From Chamaea fasciata (Eukaryota > Chordata > Aves > Passeriformes > Sylviidae), in the NCBI GenBank assembly GCA_029207755.1, contig JARCOQ010000012.1:21687740-21751739 (forward strand): a stretch of DNA of 64,000 nucleotides, read 5' to 3'. The position numbers were made by a program, and so were the translations under genes. The notes beneath the pieces are model-generated. The model was not told the DNA's origin. It made no database searches and saw only the letters and a program-made list of their open reading frames with translations. Every line of letters starts with the position of its first letter. Position 1 is the stretch's first letter. Positions 22,301-29,507 of this stretch are shown piece by piece.

Positions 22301-25300
22301 AAAATCCTCCCTTTTCTTACCACAAAAACTGGAGGACATCACACGTGAGTCATGAGCTTTTGTAAAGAAGAATTTACTGCTCTTCTCTTCCACCAGGTGA
22401 CCCTGTGTTCCAACACTGTGACGGAATACAACCGGAAATTGCTGGTGGACCTGGAGTGGTTTGGCAAGGGAGTGGCATCACTGATCATCAAGGCCAGGTA
22501 CCAGCACTTCCCTGGCCTCCCCCAGCGCACTGCCTTGCACAGGACGTGCTGGCTGCAGCTCCCAAGGAGACGTGTTGTTTAATGACCTCATGTTCTGCCC
22601 AGCTGGACATGAGAACAGCAGTGCTTGAAAAGCAGCCTGTGGTGAAAAGCAGCCCTGCTGACAGCCCAGCGTGGTCCTGGGTCGTTTTCTAAAGGGACCA
22701 GGAATGATATCATTTATTGACCTGGTGCTTGAGGTGAAGCAAATTTCCCAAGGGCCTCCTCGCCTTCTTCCTGCAAGAGGTGGAGTTGTGCTGGGTTGCA
22801 ACCAGCCCGCGTTGGCTTGGGGCACACCAAGCAGTCTGCTGAGGGTCAGGGTCTGGTTCTGTTAACGAGGGCACGTGACAGTGGGGAAGTGGCTCACAGC
22901 AAGAGAGGTGAGGGCAGGATCTTCAGAGGGGAAATCAGTCCTTGATGTGGCAGGTCAGCTCTACTTTTTCCCCTTCTCTCTGCTTCCTGTTTTGAGCTTT
23001 GATGTTCTCAGGCTTAAAGCAAAAGTTGTTCTTGCTCCAGCAGAATTCCATCCTGCTGTGCTGCTCTAGGTGTCAGTTTAATGACAAGAGGGATGCAGTT
23101 CCCTGGTGCTGTTCCCACTCCCAGGCAGAGCCATCTCGTCAGTGCCTGGGCTGCCATGTTTGAAAAGCAAGTGCAATTGGGGACAGTCAGTATTTGGACC
23201 TGTGGAGTGAAGGACCAGGGGAGTTGTAGGAACTGGGAGGGAGTGATCTCCCACTCTGTGGGGCAGGTGATGTCTCATGCCCTCCAAGGCTGGGGCAAAC
23301 AGCTGAGTTCTCAGGCAGGGTAACAGCACCATGGGAGAGAAGGGAGTCCTTTTTACTGAGACACTAGAGTCGTGTGTTCCTGGAGCCTTACTGAGCACTG
23401 ATCCCTGTTGGGAAGGCTCCCCCAGAGCTCATGGATCACTGGGACTGTTCCAGGAGTTCTTGCAAACCTTCTTGGGCGAAGGAGGGGCTGAGGCAGCTGT
23501 GGGACCAAGTGCTCTGCCTGGGGCACTTGGCAGCCTCTGGGTGCTGCCTCTCAGGTTTTGCCCCTCCTCGACAAGACATGTTTGAGTGGGAGGACTTTAA
23601 AGGCAATTTTTCACCGTAGGCCTGTTAAATGTGTATTTGACAGTGACAAAGGTGTTGTGCTCCATTTCACAATCTTTGGGGGTAAACGTTCTCCATTCTC
23701 TCAGTATCTCTGATTCCCTTGGGGTCATCTCTTTGCCCAGATGTTTCGTTCCTGAGCTGCAAGTGTACCCCCAAAACCGGGGGATCCATGAGTGCGACCT
23801 GAAGGCCCCGTTCGTGAGGAAGTTCTTCATTTGGAATAACACCCACCTTCCTGGCTGCTACGGGCTTATTCCCCAGGTTTGGCATCGCATCCACCTCCTC
23901 CTCTGAAATATTACTGTGGAGATTATTAGGGGGGAAGAGGGTTTGGATAAGACCTTGCCGGTTCCTATTCAGTCTTAAAGATCTGCTGAGAACAGGATCC
24001 TACCTGAATGTTAGCTTTAGGATGCAGTTTAATCTCTTGAGGAAAGGGCTTACGTTCTAGTCTTCAGGGTGTTTTCTTGTGGGAGATCTTCGAGGGTTGT
24101 GAAAAGCTGCTGCATCCACAGACACCAGTGCTTGTGCTGGCAGCCTCCTTGCAGAACCCCCTGAGAATGCTAAGCCTACAATTCTTGGATCTTGTTTGTG
24201 CCTTTTACCTTTGTCCTGGGGATTTTTAAAAATGTGTGTAAGTTGCTGTTGGGATGGATGTTAAGGAGTTTGAAGTTTCTTCAGAGGTCCCTCTGAAGCT
24301 GGATTTGATTCTGTCCCTTCTAGGAACCCGAGGAGGACTCTCCTGTGCTCTACTCCAGCCCCAGACCCTGTGGGATTCTCCAGCCTCGGAGCGCTGCAGA
24401 GATTCCAGTTACAGTTGAAATCCAAAGATTGGGCAAGCGTTGCACCAGTGTTTGTACCGGCGTGTTTGGGGATGCAAGAAACCCACTGGTGAGTGCAAGG
24501 GGAGGTGTGTGCCTTCGTGCAACTGGTCCTGGCAGGGTGCACAGTGTGCGGGGATTCTTCCGGGGAAAAGAGGCACAGGCTGCTGTGGAGAAGGACAGCA
24601 GGGGCAGGTGGCATAAACAGCTCGTGCCTTATAGGTGGCAATGTCAGTGTCTGACCCAGAAGGTAGTTCATCTAAGCTGGAATTGAGGATCATTTTAATT
24701 ACTCTTTAAAATGCTCTTAACTTTGGAAACATCTTTTTTAAAATGTTACCTCTCAGCACAAAAGAGGATGTCAGAAGATTTCTGGGAACCTTGGGCTTTC
24801 TGTAAAAGAAAGGAAAGCTGGCATCTGAAGAGTAGTTGCAAGGATTTAAGCTTACATTAAAACATGGAAATGGTGATGCCAAATTCCCTGGATGGCACCA
24901 AACATCTGAACCTGGGCCATTGTGGCACTGCATGTAAACCAGTCAACAGGGAGGACAGGCAGTGCAGGCTGTGCCAGGGAGCCTGAAGTTTGACTGAGCA
25001 CTTGCTTTCAACTATCAGATTGCTTACCTAAAGAGAAGAGTTTCTCCCCACCCGAAGAACCAGTTGTTTAACTGTCAGCCTGATCTTAACTAGAGATTTC
25101 TTGCAAAGCTTCTACCTTTGGACCAATAATTTGTAGTTTGAAAGTTTCTCTTTACTTAATCCTTTTCAATTTGGAGGTGAATACATAAGCTTTATTTTTT
25201 TCCCCCCAAAATCCCAGGAATTCAGCTGGAGAATGGTAGCTGTCCCTAAAGAAATAACTTGAGCTGGGTTGAGCTGTTTAAGCTTTTTTAGGTTTCCCTG

Positions 25301-28300
25301 TTTGGGTTTGATTTTTTTTTTTTACTCTTTCTTGCCTGCTTTCTGTAACAGAGAACAGAACTACAGAGCCTTGGACGGCTGTCAGCAGTCTACATAAGTC
25401 CAAGGCTGATAGAGTTTGGCAGGATCCTAGTGCTAAGGCCTAATTCACAAGCTTTTGGCCTCTTCAACGAAGATCTCGTCGATTTAGACTTCAGGCTAGA
25501 GATTGTAAGTATCTGTGGGGCCGTTTTCCAGGGAAATTGACTGGTTGACATTACAAGCTGCCATGACGTGGTTTTTATATGCATCGGCCTGTGTGAGAGG
25601 AAGCGAGATACTCCAAGATTCCATCTGGGTGAGGCAAAAGGAACCTGGCTCTGGAGTGGTTTTAGCTGGGGCACTCCTCAGTGAAATCAGGTGCAGAGAT
25701 GTTGGAGCAGAAATTCGTCTGGATTGTGTTGACGAGTTCTCCCATAATTTTATGGAAGGTCTTTAGCTGTGTGTGTCACGGTTTTTGAGCTCTGAGATCA
25801 AGAGAAACCTGTGGTCCTTTGCTCCTCGGAGAGCATGGGTTTCCCTGTGCTTTCCCTGTGCCATCTACATTTGCTTTGTGCCAAACTGCTGTTCATGGTA
25901 GAGAAGAGGGTGTGAGGTCTGTCCTCAGACTGCTGGTGGGGAGGCAATTTTCACACCTGCTGTGGGTCAGGCCAGTTGGGCTGTCCACACAAAGACATGT
26001 GTGGGGGTTGTGCACCCCCCAGCCTGTGGTCTCTGTGCCTTTGAAGAGCATCTTTGGGGACCGGCTGCAGAGAATGGCTGTTTAATATGTGAAGGCTGCA
26101 TAGGGCAGAGGAGCTGGGGCTGCTCCCCTGGCAGGGAGAGCAGGGCTGCTGCAGCCAGGAAGGGCTTGTAGGCTGGGCCTGGGGCTGGGTGGGATGTCTG
26201 CTGGAGGGGGAGATCTCTGAGGGGCTTGAGGTCTGTTCTTCTCCATGCTGGGTGTGTTGAACTTGGAGCTGGTTAAAACCTGATCCTGTGGACTTGTTTG
26301 TGTCTGTGGATAAAGCATCAGGCCATGTGGGAAAGTCCAGCCACAGCCTCCTGAGCCAAGGAGGAGGGGCATGATTTTTCCTCTTGCTGCTTTTCCTGCA
26401 GTTTGGGGGATAAATGTAACCTTAAAGTGAGGGATTTTTCCAGGACAGCTTTCTCGAACTACACAATGAAATTCTGCCTTCCACCTCTTCAGGGGGCAAT
26501 GCACCTTGGCTGGGTGGGCCTGGTGTGTAAAGGATGGGCTTCACGTGCTCGTTCCAGGGCTGGACCTGCAGAGCTGTGTCTGTACAGCTGTGCTGGTGCG
26601 GGGCCTTTCCTCCCTCCTTTGGGCAGCTTCCAGCTCTCTTGGCCAATCTGTGAAGCCCATGAGAAACCAGAGGACACGAGTTCTTAGGAAGAGTGGGCCA
26701 TGCCCACTGAGCACATGTCATCCAGTTTTCCCTCTGCTTCCTTCTTTCCTGCTCTGCCATAACCATTTAGAGGTGACTTTTCCAAAGCAGAAGGCCCTGG
26801 GGCACCTCTCTACAGCGGATGATCAGTGGGAAGTGAGGGCCTCGGTCCTTTAGGGGACGTTGAAAAGCATTGATGGCCTCTTGGGAAAGGATAGTTTGGT
26901 GTTGGGGTTTTGCTCAACTGGTTTTGCGGAGATATTCTTCAGGCTCTCAGCAGTGTCCTCCAGCTGTGTGGTTTCTGGAGTGGGATTTGAGCCGTCATGA
27001 CTTCCTCTGGCCCTGAGCCTTTGTGAGAAGCCAGGAGAGAGAAAGCAGCTTTCCTTGGCACACACTCCAGAGAAGGACTGGGGAAGGAACACTCTCCTGA
27101 GGATAAGCGTCCCTTGGGTTGGGCAAAACTGGGTTAATTAGGTGAGAGTCTGTTAAAGGAGGGGAAAATACAGGTTGTGTAAGCTCTGCTGTTCCCCAAT
27201 ACTGCAGCTTAAATTTAGGGAAATTAGGCCTTTAGGATTTTTATCCTCCCCTCTTTAGTCTTCTCCTTTTCTTACACCCCATAAGAGACCAGGGTGTATG
27301 GTTTCCATCCTAAATGCACATTATGCGTGTCTTACAGGCTTGTAAACCTCACTGCTATGTTATTGAACCCAGGGAAGGAGTGATCCCCGCCAGGGGTGAT
27401 GTTCCTGTGACTGTCACAGCAACCCTGGATGACACTGGGGTTTTTGCTGATGCTCTCCAGCTGTTCATTGGGAACAGACTTTGGACCACCTCCACCCTCC
27501 TGGCTTTTGGCACTGGCACCACAATTGTCACAGACAAACCATTTGCCCCGGAGCTCAACTTGGGATACCAATTCAGGTAGGAGATCTCCCACTCCCACCT
27601 CTCCTTCTGTCTCAACAAGGAGCAGTTTTGCTGTAGTCCTTCAGGCACGATCTTCTTCAGTGTTCAAAGACCCTGACTCCTTCCCTGAAGGCAGAGATAC
27701 CTTTAGAGACATGTGATGGCCAGTTGAGCGTTGCTAGGTACCCTCAAAAACCACTGAAAGAGAAACCAGTTGCTCAATTGCCACTGAATTGCCTTCAGTT
27801 CTAACACATCTATGTCCTCACTTGGTCAAGTAATGGTCTCGCAGGCTCCCCCAGAACAAAAGGTTCCCAAAATGGCGCCTGGATGAGGCGGGCCCTCCGT
27901 GTGGCTGCGGGACCAAGGGAAGATGGCATCGCACCCTTCCCTTCCAAAATGGCACCTGCCAGGCAAGCAGGGGCCCTGGGAGCAAATGGACAGGAGGGTG
28001 ACGACCCCCCTGGGAAGGCAGGAGCCCGCAGAGCAGTTCCAGAGGCAGATGGAAACTTGCTGGTTTGTGTGGGGCCTGCAGTGCCGCTGCCAACGCTTCC
28101 TCACGCTGCTCGTGGGCTCTGCTGCTGCCCTGCCTGCCCAGGACTGATGCTTGTGCGGGAGGCCAGAATGTTAGGGTGCCCTCTCAGGTGCATCACCTCT
28201 GGGTTTGACCGGCAGCCTCAGGATGGCCTAAAATATTAGCGAGGCAGCATGATCAGAGGTGTTTGAAAAGCAAAACTGTTTTAATTAAGGTGAAAATAAG

Positions 28301-29507
28301 AAGCCATGCAGAAAAAAGAGAAAAAGCTGTGCCGAGTGCAAGGAGGACCTTTGCACTTGCTACAACACCCCAAAAATGCCCTGAGGATCTTGGTCTATTC
28401 TCTTAAGCATGTAACAATCCAGGCCGGATTCTTGGCATCCTGCCCAATAGAAATAGGAACAGGGCTTGAGGCACAGTCTCAAAGATCCAAGGGCTGCGTC
28501 CGTCCTGGCACAAGGCCAAAAAAGGTATCAAAACCTCTGGTTTTTACCTCATGAGTGAAACAAAGAATGGGACCCAAATCCTTCCCTTAAATGGAAGCCT
28601 CCTTGCCACTGTGGGGCTGCAAACCCTACCAGGTGAGGTACACTTCTACACAGGACCTTGCTCATTTTTCCGTTGCCAGCAGAGTTTGCAAAGTTCACTT
28701 CAAAACAGTTTCTGATTGCGAAATGAAGTTTCTACAAATGACCACCAGTGCAAAACCAAAGCTTCTACGAACGAGAGAGCCCCTGCTCCCCTGGTTTCCT
28801 CTCCTAGAGCAGACAGATGATTTCTAGCAGCTTGCTGGGATTGTCCAGAAACTTCCTCCGCGCTGGCTTTTAAAAATGCCTGCAATCATACCCCCGCACA
28901 CAAGGGCCTCAGGTGCAGGATCTCAAAGATTCAATAACAGTTTCGGGTGCAGATTAATGCAAAATACAGTAACAGTATGAATCACCCCAGAACACACATT
29001 TTGGCGGAAAACACCAGATCCTGTTAGCCTGGCCTGGAAAATGCTACATTACCATTAGAAACATATTCCTCTTTGCAATAACGACATCAGAAGGGCAGCT
29101 TATCAGACACTGTTCCCAGTCCACATTAAGAGCTGCAAATGAAGACGGTCTCCAAGCTATTAACAGCTCAGAATCCTCATTGGGAGCAATCTGATGACCA
29201 GGACAATAGCTTCTCCCATACTATTTTCCATTCTGGTTTCTCTTCTAGCCTCCTTCCCTGTGCTCGTCAGTTCAGACTAACAGATGGGGGCCACCACTTC
29301 CATCAGCTCTTCTGGAAGGCGGAATGTAACAGGCCAGCTGGGAAGGAGGGCCAGAGCACCTCAGCCCACAGTAGCCCCAAGGCCAAACGTGATTCCCAGA
29401 GGCCCAAACGTACGGCCCCCGTGTTTGGGCTGGAGCCGCTGTCAATGGACCTGAAGCCAGGAGAGTCTGTGGACTTGGTGCTGCCAGGCTTCTCCCGCAA
29501 GGCGCAG
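4548..29507 (+). CDS. HYDIN: HYDIN exon cassette 1 (16 exons, complete, internal part of a gene)
   Basis: Span of e1 to e16 joined at 4548-4682, 6107-6306, 9686-9807, 11110-11314, 13027-13219, 14477-14576, 15819-15937, 17117-17340, 19254-19321, 21377-21585, 22397-22497, 23741-23876, 24324-24488, 25352-25504, 27338-27576 and 29249-29507. Total 2,628 nt, 876 codons, no stop. HYDIN is a very large protein (about 5,100 residues in human) of the axonemal central pair, needed for ciliary and sperm motility. The cassette encodes the back half of one ASH domain, six whole ones and the front half of another. Landmarks in order: ESSPYF, ARAILDFPDEL, ADVNIGLST, HFQWKMF, GEIGPRCSAEI, GPTLHFDTDELDFGD, VTLCSNTV, SSPRPCGI and TTIVTDKPFAPELNLG. 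There is no start codon, 5' exon, last exon or 3' UTR, so this is an internal block. Whether it is translated is unknown. Confidence 0.88.
4683..6106. other. Intron e1-e2, 1.42 kb
   Basis: GC-rich left half with several chance ORFs on both strands, AT-richer right half. No exon, repeat or RNA gene is recognised. Confidence 0.55.
6107..6306 (+). CDS. HYDIN: HYDIN exon e2, cassette 1
   Basis: The acceptor is TTTTCCTGCAG and the donor is GAGAG|GTGAGG. It is 200 nt, phase 0 to phase 2 (residues 46-111 plus split S112). It ends the first ASH domain (YSHELVCVSGEE, human YVHELVCVTERE) and starts the second with ARAILDFPDELDFSKCPVK, nearly the same as human ARAILDFPDQLNFSTCPVK. This is one of the strongest single matches in the window. 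The encoded sequence is identical in all three copies. Confidence 0.92.
7839..8143. repeat. (GGGAA)61 microsatellite, copy 1
   Basis: An uninterrupted pentanucleotide tract, 305 bp, 61 repeats. It is purely purine on the + strand. It makes long false ORFs on both strands (GREGK and LPFPS repeats). The homologous tracts have 59 repeats in copy 2 and 61 in copy 3. Confidence 0.98.
8431..8455. repeat. Perfect inverted repeat, copy 1
   Basis: CCACTAGTGA, a 5-base loop, then TCACTAGTGG: a 10-bp perfect stem in the e2-e3 intron. It is present unchanged at 35170-35194 and 61833-61857. No function is suggested by its position. Confidence 0.8.
9686..9807 (+). CDS. HYDIN: HYDIN exon e3, cassette 1
   Basis: The acceptor is TTGTGTTGCAG and the donor is ATAG|GTGAGT. 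It is 122 nt, enters in phase 2 and leaves in phase 1 (residues 113-152 plus split G153). PFSVVPAEGILGPG matches human PFSIEPASGTLNVG, the ASH P-x-x-G turn, followed by MQVTVGFHPLTCGDH (human MQIEVEFEPQSVGDH). It is the middle of the second ASH domain. Identical in all three copies. Confidence 0.9.
9808..11109. other. Intron e3-e4, 1.30 kb
   Basis: Contains a short GATGAT run near 10521-10540. A 172-codon minus-strand ORF (10384-10902) has no recognisable family and is conserved only because the copies are young. No exon seen. Confidence 0.5.
11110..11314 (+). CDS. HYDIN: HYDIN exon e4, cassette 1
   Basis: The acceptor is TTGTTCCAG. It is 205 nt, phase 1 in and phase 2 out (residues 154-220 plus split R221). 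It closes the second ASH domain and opens the third: AADVNIGLSTYSMKVEKT matches human AAVDVNIRLDKNSLTIEKT, and NITAHFQWKMF matches DIIAHFQWKVF. The frame-keeping donor is AG|GTTGGT, which is weak at intron positions +3 to +6. The next GT (11319) would join e5 in a frame that stops after two codons, so the weak site is preferred on frame grounds. Confidence 0.88.
11315..13026. other. Intron e4-e5, 1.71 kb
   Basis: Contains a CR1 ORF2 remnant on the minus strand. Position 11336 is where the near-perfect match to copy 2 ends. No additional exon is recognised between 12,000 and 13,026. Confidence 0.6.
11546..11975 (-). mobile_element. CR1-type LINE ORF2 remnant, copy 1
   Basis: Read on the minus strand with frameshifts and stops ignored, this shows features typical of the region between endonuclease and reverse transcriptase in bird CR1 ORF2: a SDCEITEF segment (usually SDHEMVEF), GVQEGWAYFKKEVLKAQEQ, and ELRGKKRAYCLCKEGLATQ...CRKKIREAKAQLELE (usually LWKKGQATQEEY...CREKIRKAKAQLEL). 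It is decayed and non-coding. It may extend to about 12230. Based on remembered CR1 proteins. Confidence 0.65.
13027..13219 (+). CDS. HYDIN: HYDIN exon e5, cassette 1
   Basis: The acceptor is GGCTGCAG and the donor is ATG|GTAAGT, a strong site. It is 193 nt, phase 2 in and phase 0 out (residues 222-285). It is a charged, probably helical insert within the third ASH domain (EEKKIKKVKGF, then SQKVQEEKAKVQED), corresponding to the human segment that starts VCDDLIKEEKDEI. It ends LLFSNDFFFIEPM, matching human LFFNNIFTVEPL, which returns to the beta sandwich. Confidence 0.86.
13220..14476. other. Intron e5-e6, 1.26 kb
   Basis: Opens with a strong donor, then a 187-bp pyrimidine tract 22 bp further on. 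No other feature seen in 13440-14476. Confidence 0.6.
13242..13428. repeat. CTT/CTC pyrimidine tract, copy 1
   Basis: Imperfect TTCCTCCTC/TTC triplets, almost free of purines on the + strand. It creates an arginine/lysine-rich ORF on the minus strand that is an artefact. The homologous tract in copy 2 (39982-40168) has the same length by eye. Confidence 0.92.
14477..14576 (+). CDS. HYDIN: HYDIN exon e6, cassette 1
   Basis: The acceptor is TCTGTTTCAG and the donor is CTCAG|GTACAG. It is 100 nt, phase 0 in and phase 1 out (residues 286-318 plus split G319). EGEIGPRCSAEIKVTFKP matches human EGDVWPNSSAEITVYFNP, and YCDIS is identical. This is the F-G strand part of the third ASH domain. It is too short to stand out as an ORF and was found by splice logic and similarity. 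Confidence 0.9.
14577..15818. other. Intron e6-e7, 1.24 kb
   Basis: Contains the CR1 3' end at 15300-15580. A GC-rich left part has overlapping ORFs on both strands with no recognised similarity. Confidence 0.55.
15300..15580 (-). mobile_element. CR1 LINE 3' end, copy 1
   Basis: The sequence from GAGTCATAGTATG through GGAACGGACCTCAAAGA, TGCCATGGGCAGGGACACC and CCCCATCCAGCCTGGC to the CTTCTCAATATCTAACC stretch is the reverse complement of the bird CR1 3' region. Inserted on the minus strand, 5'-truncated, non-coding. It is the clearest lineage marker in the window. Confidence 0.9.
15819..15937 (+). CDS. HYDIN: HYDIN exon e7, cassette 1
   Basis: The acceptor is CTCCCCAG and the donor is GAG|GTGAGC. 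It is 119 nt, phase 1 in and phase 0 out (residues 320-358). GRESRLALRLRGEGRRP ends the third ASH domain (human GREIRLPLRIKGEGMGP) and LSCDTLNLGEVFVKTAH starts the fourth. Residue 334 is Arg here and Gly in cassette 2. Confidence 0.9.
15938..17116. other. Intron e7-e8, 1.18 kb
   Basis: Contains a poly-G stretch (about 16069-16081), a perfect inverted repeat (16184-16207) and a poly-A run near 16555, all differing in length or absent as ORF context between copies. The 243-codon ORF at 16047-16778 is broken in copy 2, so it is not a gene. Confidence 0.6.
16184..16207. repeat. Perfect inverted repeat, copy 1
   Basis: TTTTGACCC, loop AACGCT, GGGTCAAAA: a 9-bp stem in an intron. It is kept at 42922-42945. 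No run of T follows that would make it a terminator, and such terminators would not be expected here. Confidence 0.7.
17117..17340 (+). CDS. HYDIN: HYDIN exon e8, cassette 1
   Basis: The acceptor is TGCTGCAG and the donor is CGA|GTAAGG. It is 224 nt, phase 0 to phase 2 (residues 359-432 plus split E433). It holds most of the fourth ASH domain: KLMNKGVLDAPFTYIP, FVPEEGLIAPGGIQTIQIS (human FSPKEGIIEPSGVQAIQIS) and VAGSPTPVILTI (human VNGSPEPVKLTI). One silent difference from cassette 2. Confidence 0.92.
17341..19253. other. Intron e8-e9, 1.91 kb
   Basis: Contains the 85-bp stretch 17604-17688 that copy 2 lacks, a MIR-like SINE match at 18931-18990, and an AATAAA at 18104-18109 with no evidence of use. 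No exon seen. Confidence 0.6.
18931..18990 (-). mobile_element. MIR/CORE-SINE-like fragment, copy 1
   Basis: CCCATTACAGATGGGGAAAC followed by TGAGGCACGGAGAC closely matches the reverse complement of the MIR SINE end (usually CCATTTTACAGATGAGGAAA, then CTGAGGCACAGAG). It is only about 40 matching bases, so it is a short remnant at best. Confidence 0.45.
19254..19321 (+). CDS. HYDIN: HYDIN exon e9, cassette 1
   Basis: The acceptor is GTCATAGCAG and the donor is TTTG|GTGAGT. It is only 68 nt, phase 2 in and phase 1 out (residues 434-455 plus split G456). GCVVGPTLHFDTDELDFGD matches human GCVIGPTFHFNVPALHFGD: the linker between the fourth and fifth ASH domains and the first strand of the fifth. 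Too short for ORF detection, placed by similarity and phase. Confidence 0.9.
19322..21376. other. Intron e9-e10, 2.06 kb
   Basis: Contains an LTR-like element with a CpG-rich part at about 19860-20160. AATAAA occurs at 20277-20282. The right part (20300-21376) has no recognised feature. Confidence 0.55.
19512..20189 (-). mobile_element. LTR-like element with CpG-rich segment, copy 1
   Basis: It begins TGTCCTGGTTTAAAAGACAG, then TCTGCCAAGGAAGG, ACGGAATGGAATG, CTCTCTCCAAATTA, GAAATTACAGGGCTTCCAGG and AACAGTTCG-like sequence. This series is typical of passerine retroviral LTRs seen from the U5 end, so orientation is probably minus. The following 300 bp are CpG-rich, unlike the rest of the intron. 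The right border and target duplication are uncertain. It is probably a solo LTR; no gag, pol or env sequence is seen beside it. Confidence 0.5.
21377..21585 (+). CDS. HYDIN: HYDIN exon e10, cassette 1
   Basis: The acceptor is TTTTCCTAG and the donor is CGAG|GTATGG. It is 209 nt, phase 1 in and phase 0 out (residues 457-525). It starts GFPYTKTCRLTNTS (human GFPHTLICSLNNTS) and later has PSWREG and VKPREFTLNP (human PSWTKE and MKPKEFTISP). Compared with remembered human HYDIN, about eight residues (around LIPMTYKL) are missing after NTS, so this fifth ASH domain may lack a strand. Confidence 0.88.
21586..22396. other. Intron e10-e11, 0.81 kb
   Basis: No exon, repeat or mobile element recognised. 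Single-base indels between copies 1 and 2 (about 21798 and 22270). Confidence 0.5.
22397..22497 (+). CDS. HYDIN: HYDIN exon e11, cassette 1
   Basis: The acceptor is TCTTCCACCAG and the donor is CCAG|GTACCA, a moderate site. It is 101 nt, phase 0 to phase 2 (residues 526-558 plus split R559). VTLCSNTVTEYNRKLLVDLE matches human VTLCSNTVQKYELALVVDVE, the closing strands of the fifth ASH domain. Confidence 0.92.
22498..23740. other. Intron e11-e12, 1.24 kb
   Basis: No exon or repeat recognised. Several short ORFs on both strands without similarity. Confidence 0.5.
23741..23876 (+). CDS. HYDIN: HYDIN exon e12, cassette 1
   Basis: The acceptor is CTTTGCCCAG and the donor is CCAG|GTTTGG, which is weak after +2. 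It is 136 nt, phase 2 in and phase 0 out (residues 560-604). RCFVPELQV matches human RCVVPALHL, and NNTHLPGCYGLIPQ matches NQDDLPGFYEVQPQ. It opens the sixth ASH domain. One silent difference from cassette 2. Confidence 0.88.
23877..24323. other. Intron e12-e13, 0.45 kb
   Basis: Shortest intron of the cassette. Nothing recognised in it. Confidence 0.6.
24324..24488 (+). CDS. HYDIN: HYDIN exon e13, cassette 1
   Basis: The acceptor is CCCTTCTAG and the donor is CTG|GTGAGT. It is 165 nt, 55 codons, phase 0 at both ends (residues 605-659). SPVLYSSPRPCGILQPRS matches human PTVLFSSPTPSGVISPSS, the P-x-x-G turn of the sixth ASH domain, and IFGSQDPPL corresponds to VFGDARNPL. Identical in cassette 2. 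Confidence 0.9.
24489..25351. other. Intron e13-e14, 0.86 kb
   Basis: AT-rich right half with a long T run before the acceptor (about 25312-25323). No other feature. Confidence 0.55.
25352..25504 (+). CDS. HYDIN: HYDIN exon e14, cassette 1
   Basis: The acceptor is TTTCTGTAACAG and the donor is ATT|GTAAGT. It is 153 nt, 51 codons, phase 0 at both ends (residues 660-710). LSAVYISPRLIEFGRILVL matches human GPVIYVHPNQVDFGNIYVL, the linker and first strands of the seventh ASH domain. It is the least similar exon to human and carries two of the amino-acid differences between cassettes (685 Leu/Pro, 700 Asp/Gly). Confidence 0.82.
25505..27337. other. Intron e14-e15, 1.83 kb, crossing the copy 1/2 coordinate boundary
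   Basis: No exon or mobile element recognised. It includes the position (26750) where the window's first base recurs. Small ORFs on both strands have no similarity. Confidence 0.55.
27338..27576 (+). CDS. HYDIN: HYDIN exon e15, cassette 1
   Basis: Same borders and phase as the exon at 589-827 and identical to it by eye. It completes the seventh ASH domain of cassette 1 and starts the eighth. Confidence 0.9.
29249..29507 (+). CDS. HYDIN: HYDIN exon e16, cassette 1
   Basis: Identical to 2500-2758 by eye. Ends cassette 1 in phase 0; the next family exon downstream is e1 of cassette 2 at 31297, also phase 0. Confidence 0.9.

Larger units (their letters stand above)
1..26749 (+). repeat. Tandem segmental duplication, first visible copy (phase set by window start)
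   Basis: The sequence at position 1 recurs at 26750 and 53404. This copy is 26,749 bp and holds, in order, HYDIN exons e15, e16, then e1 to e14 of the next cassette. The start point is arbitrary because the window opens inside a unit; the biological junction lies in 2759-4547. It differs from the second copy by a 10-bp shorter microsatellite there, an 85-bp deletion there, homopolymer changes and scattered substitutions that are mostly right of position 11335. A unit with intact exons and different indels argues for a real duplication rather than one read assembled twice. Confidence 0.97.
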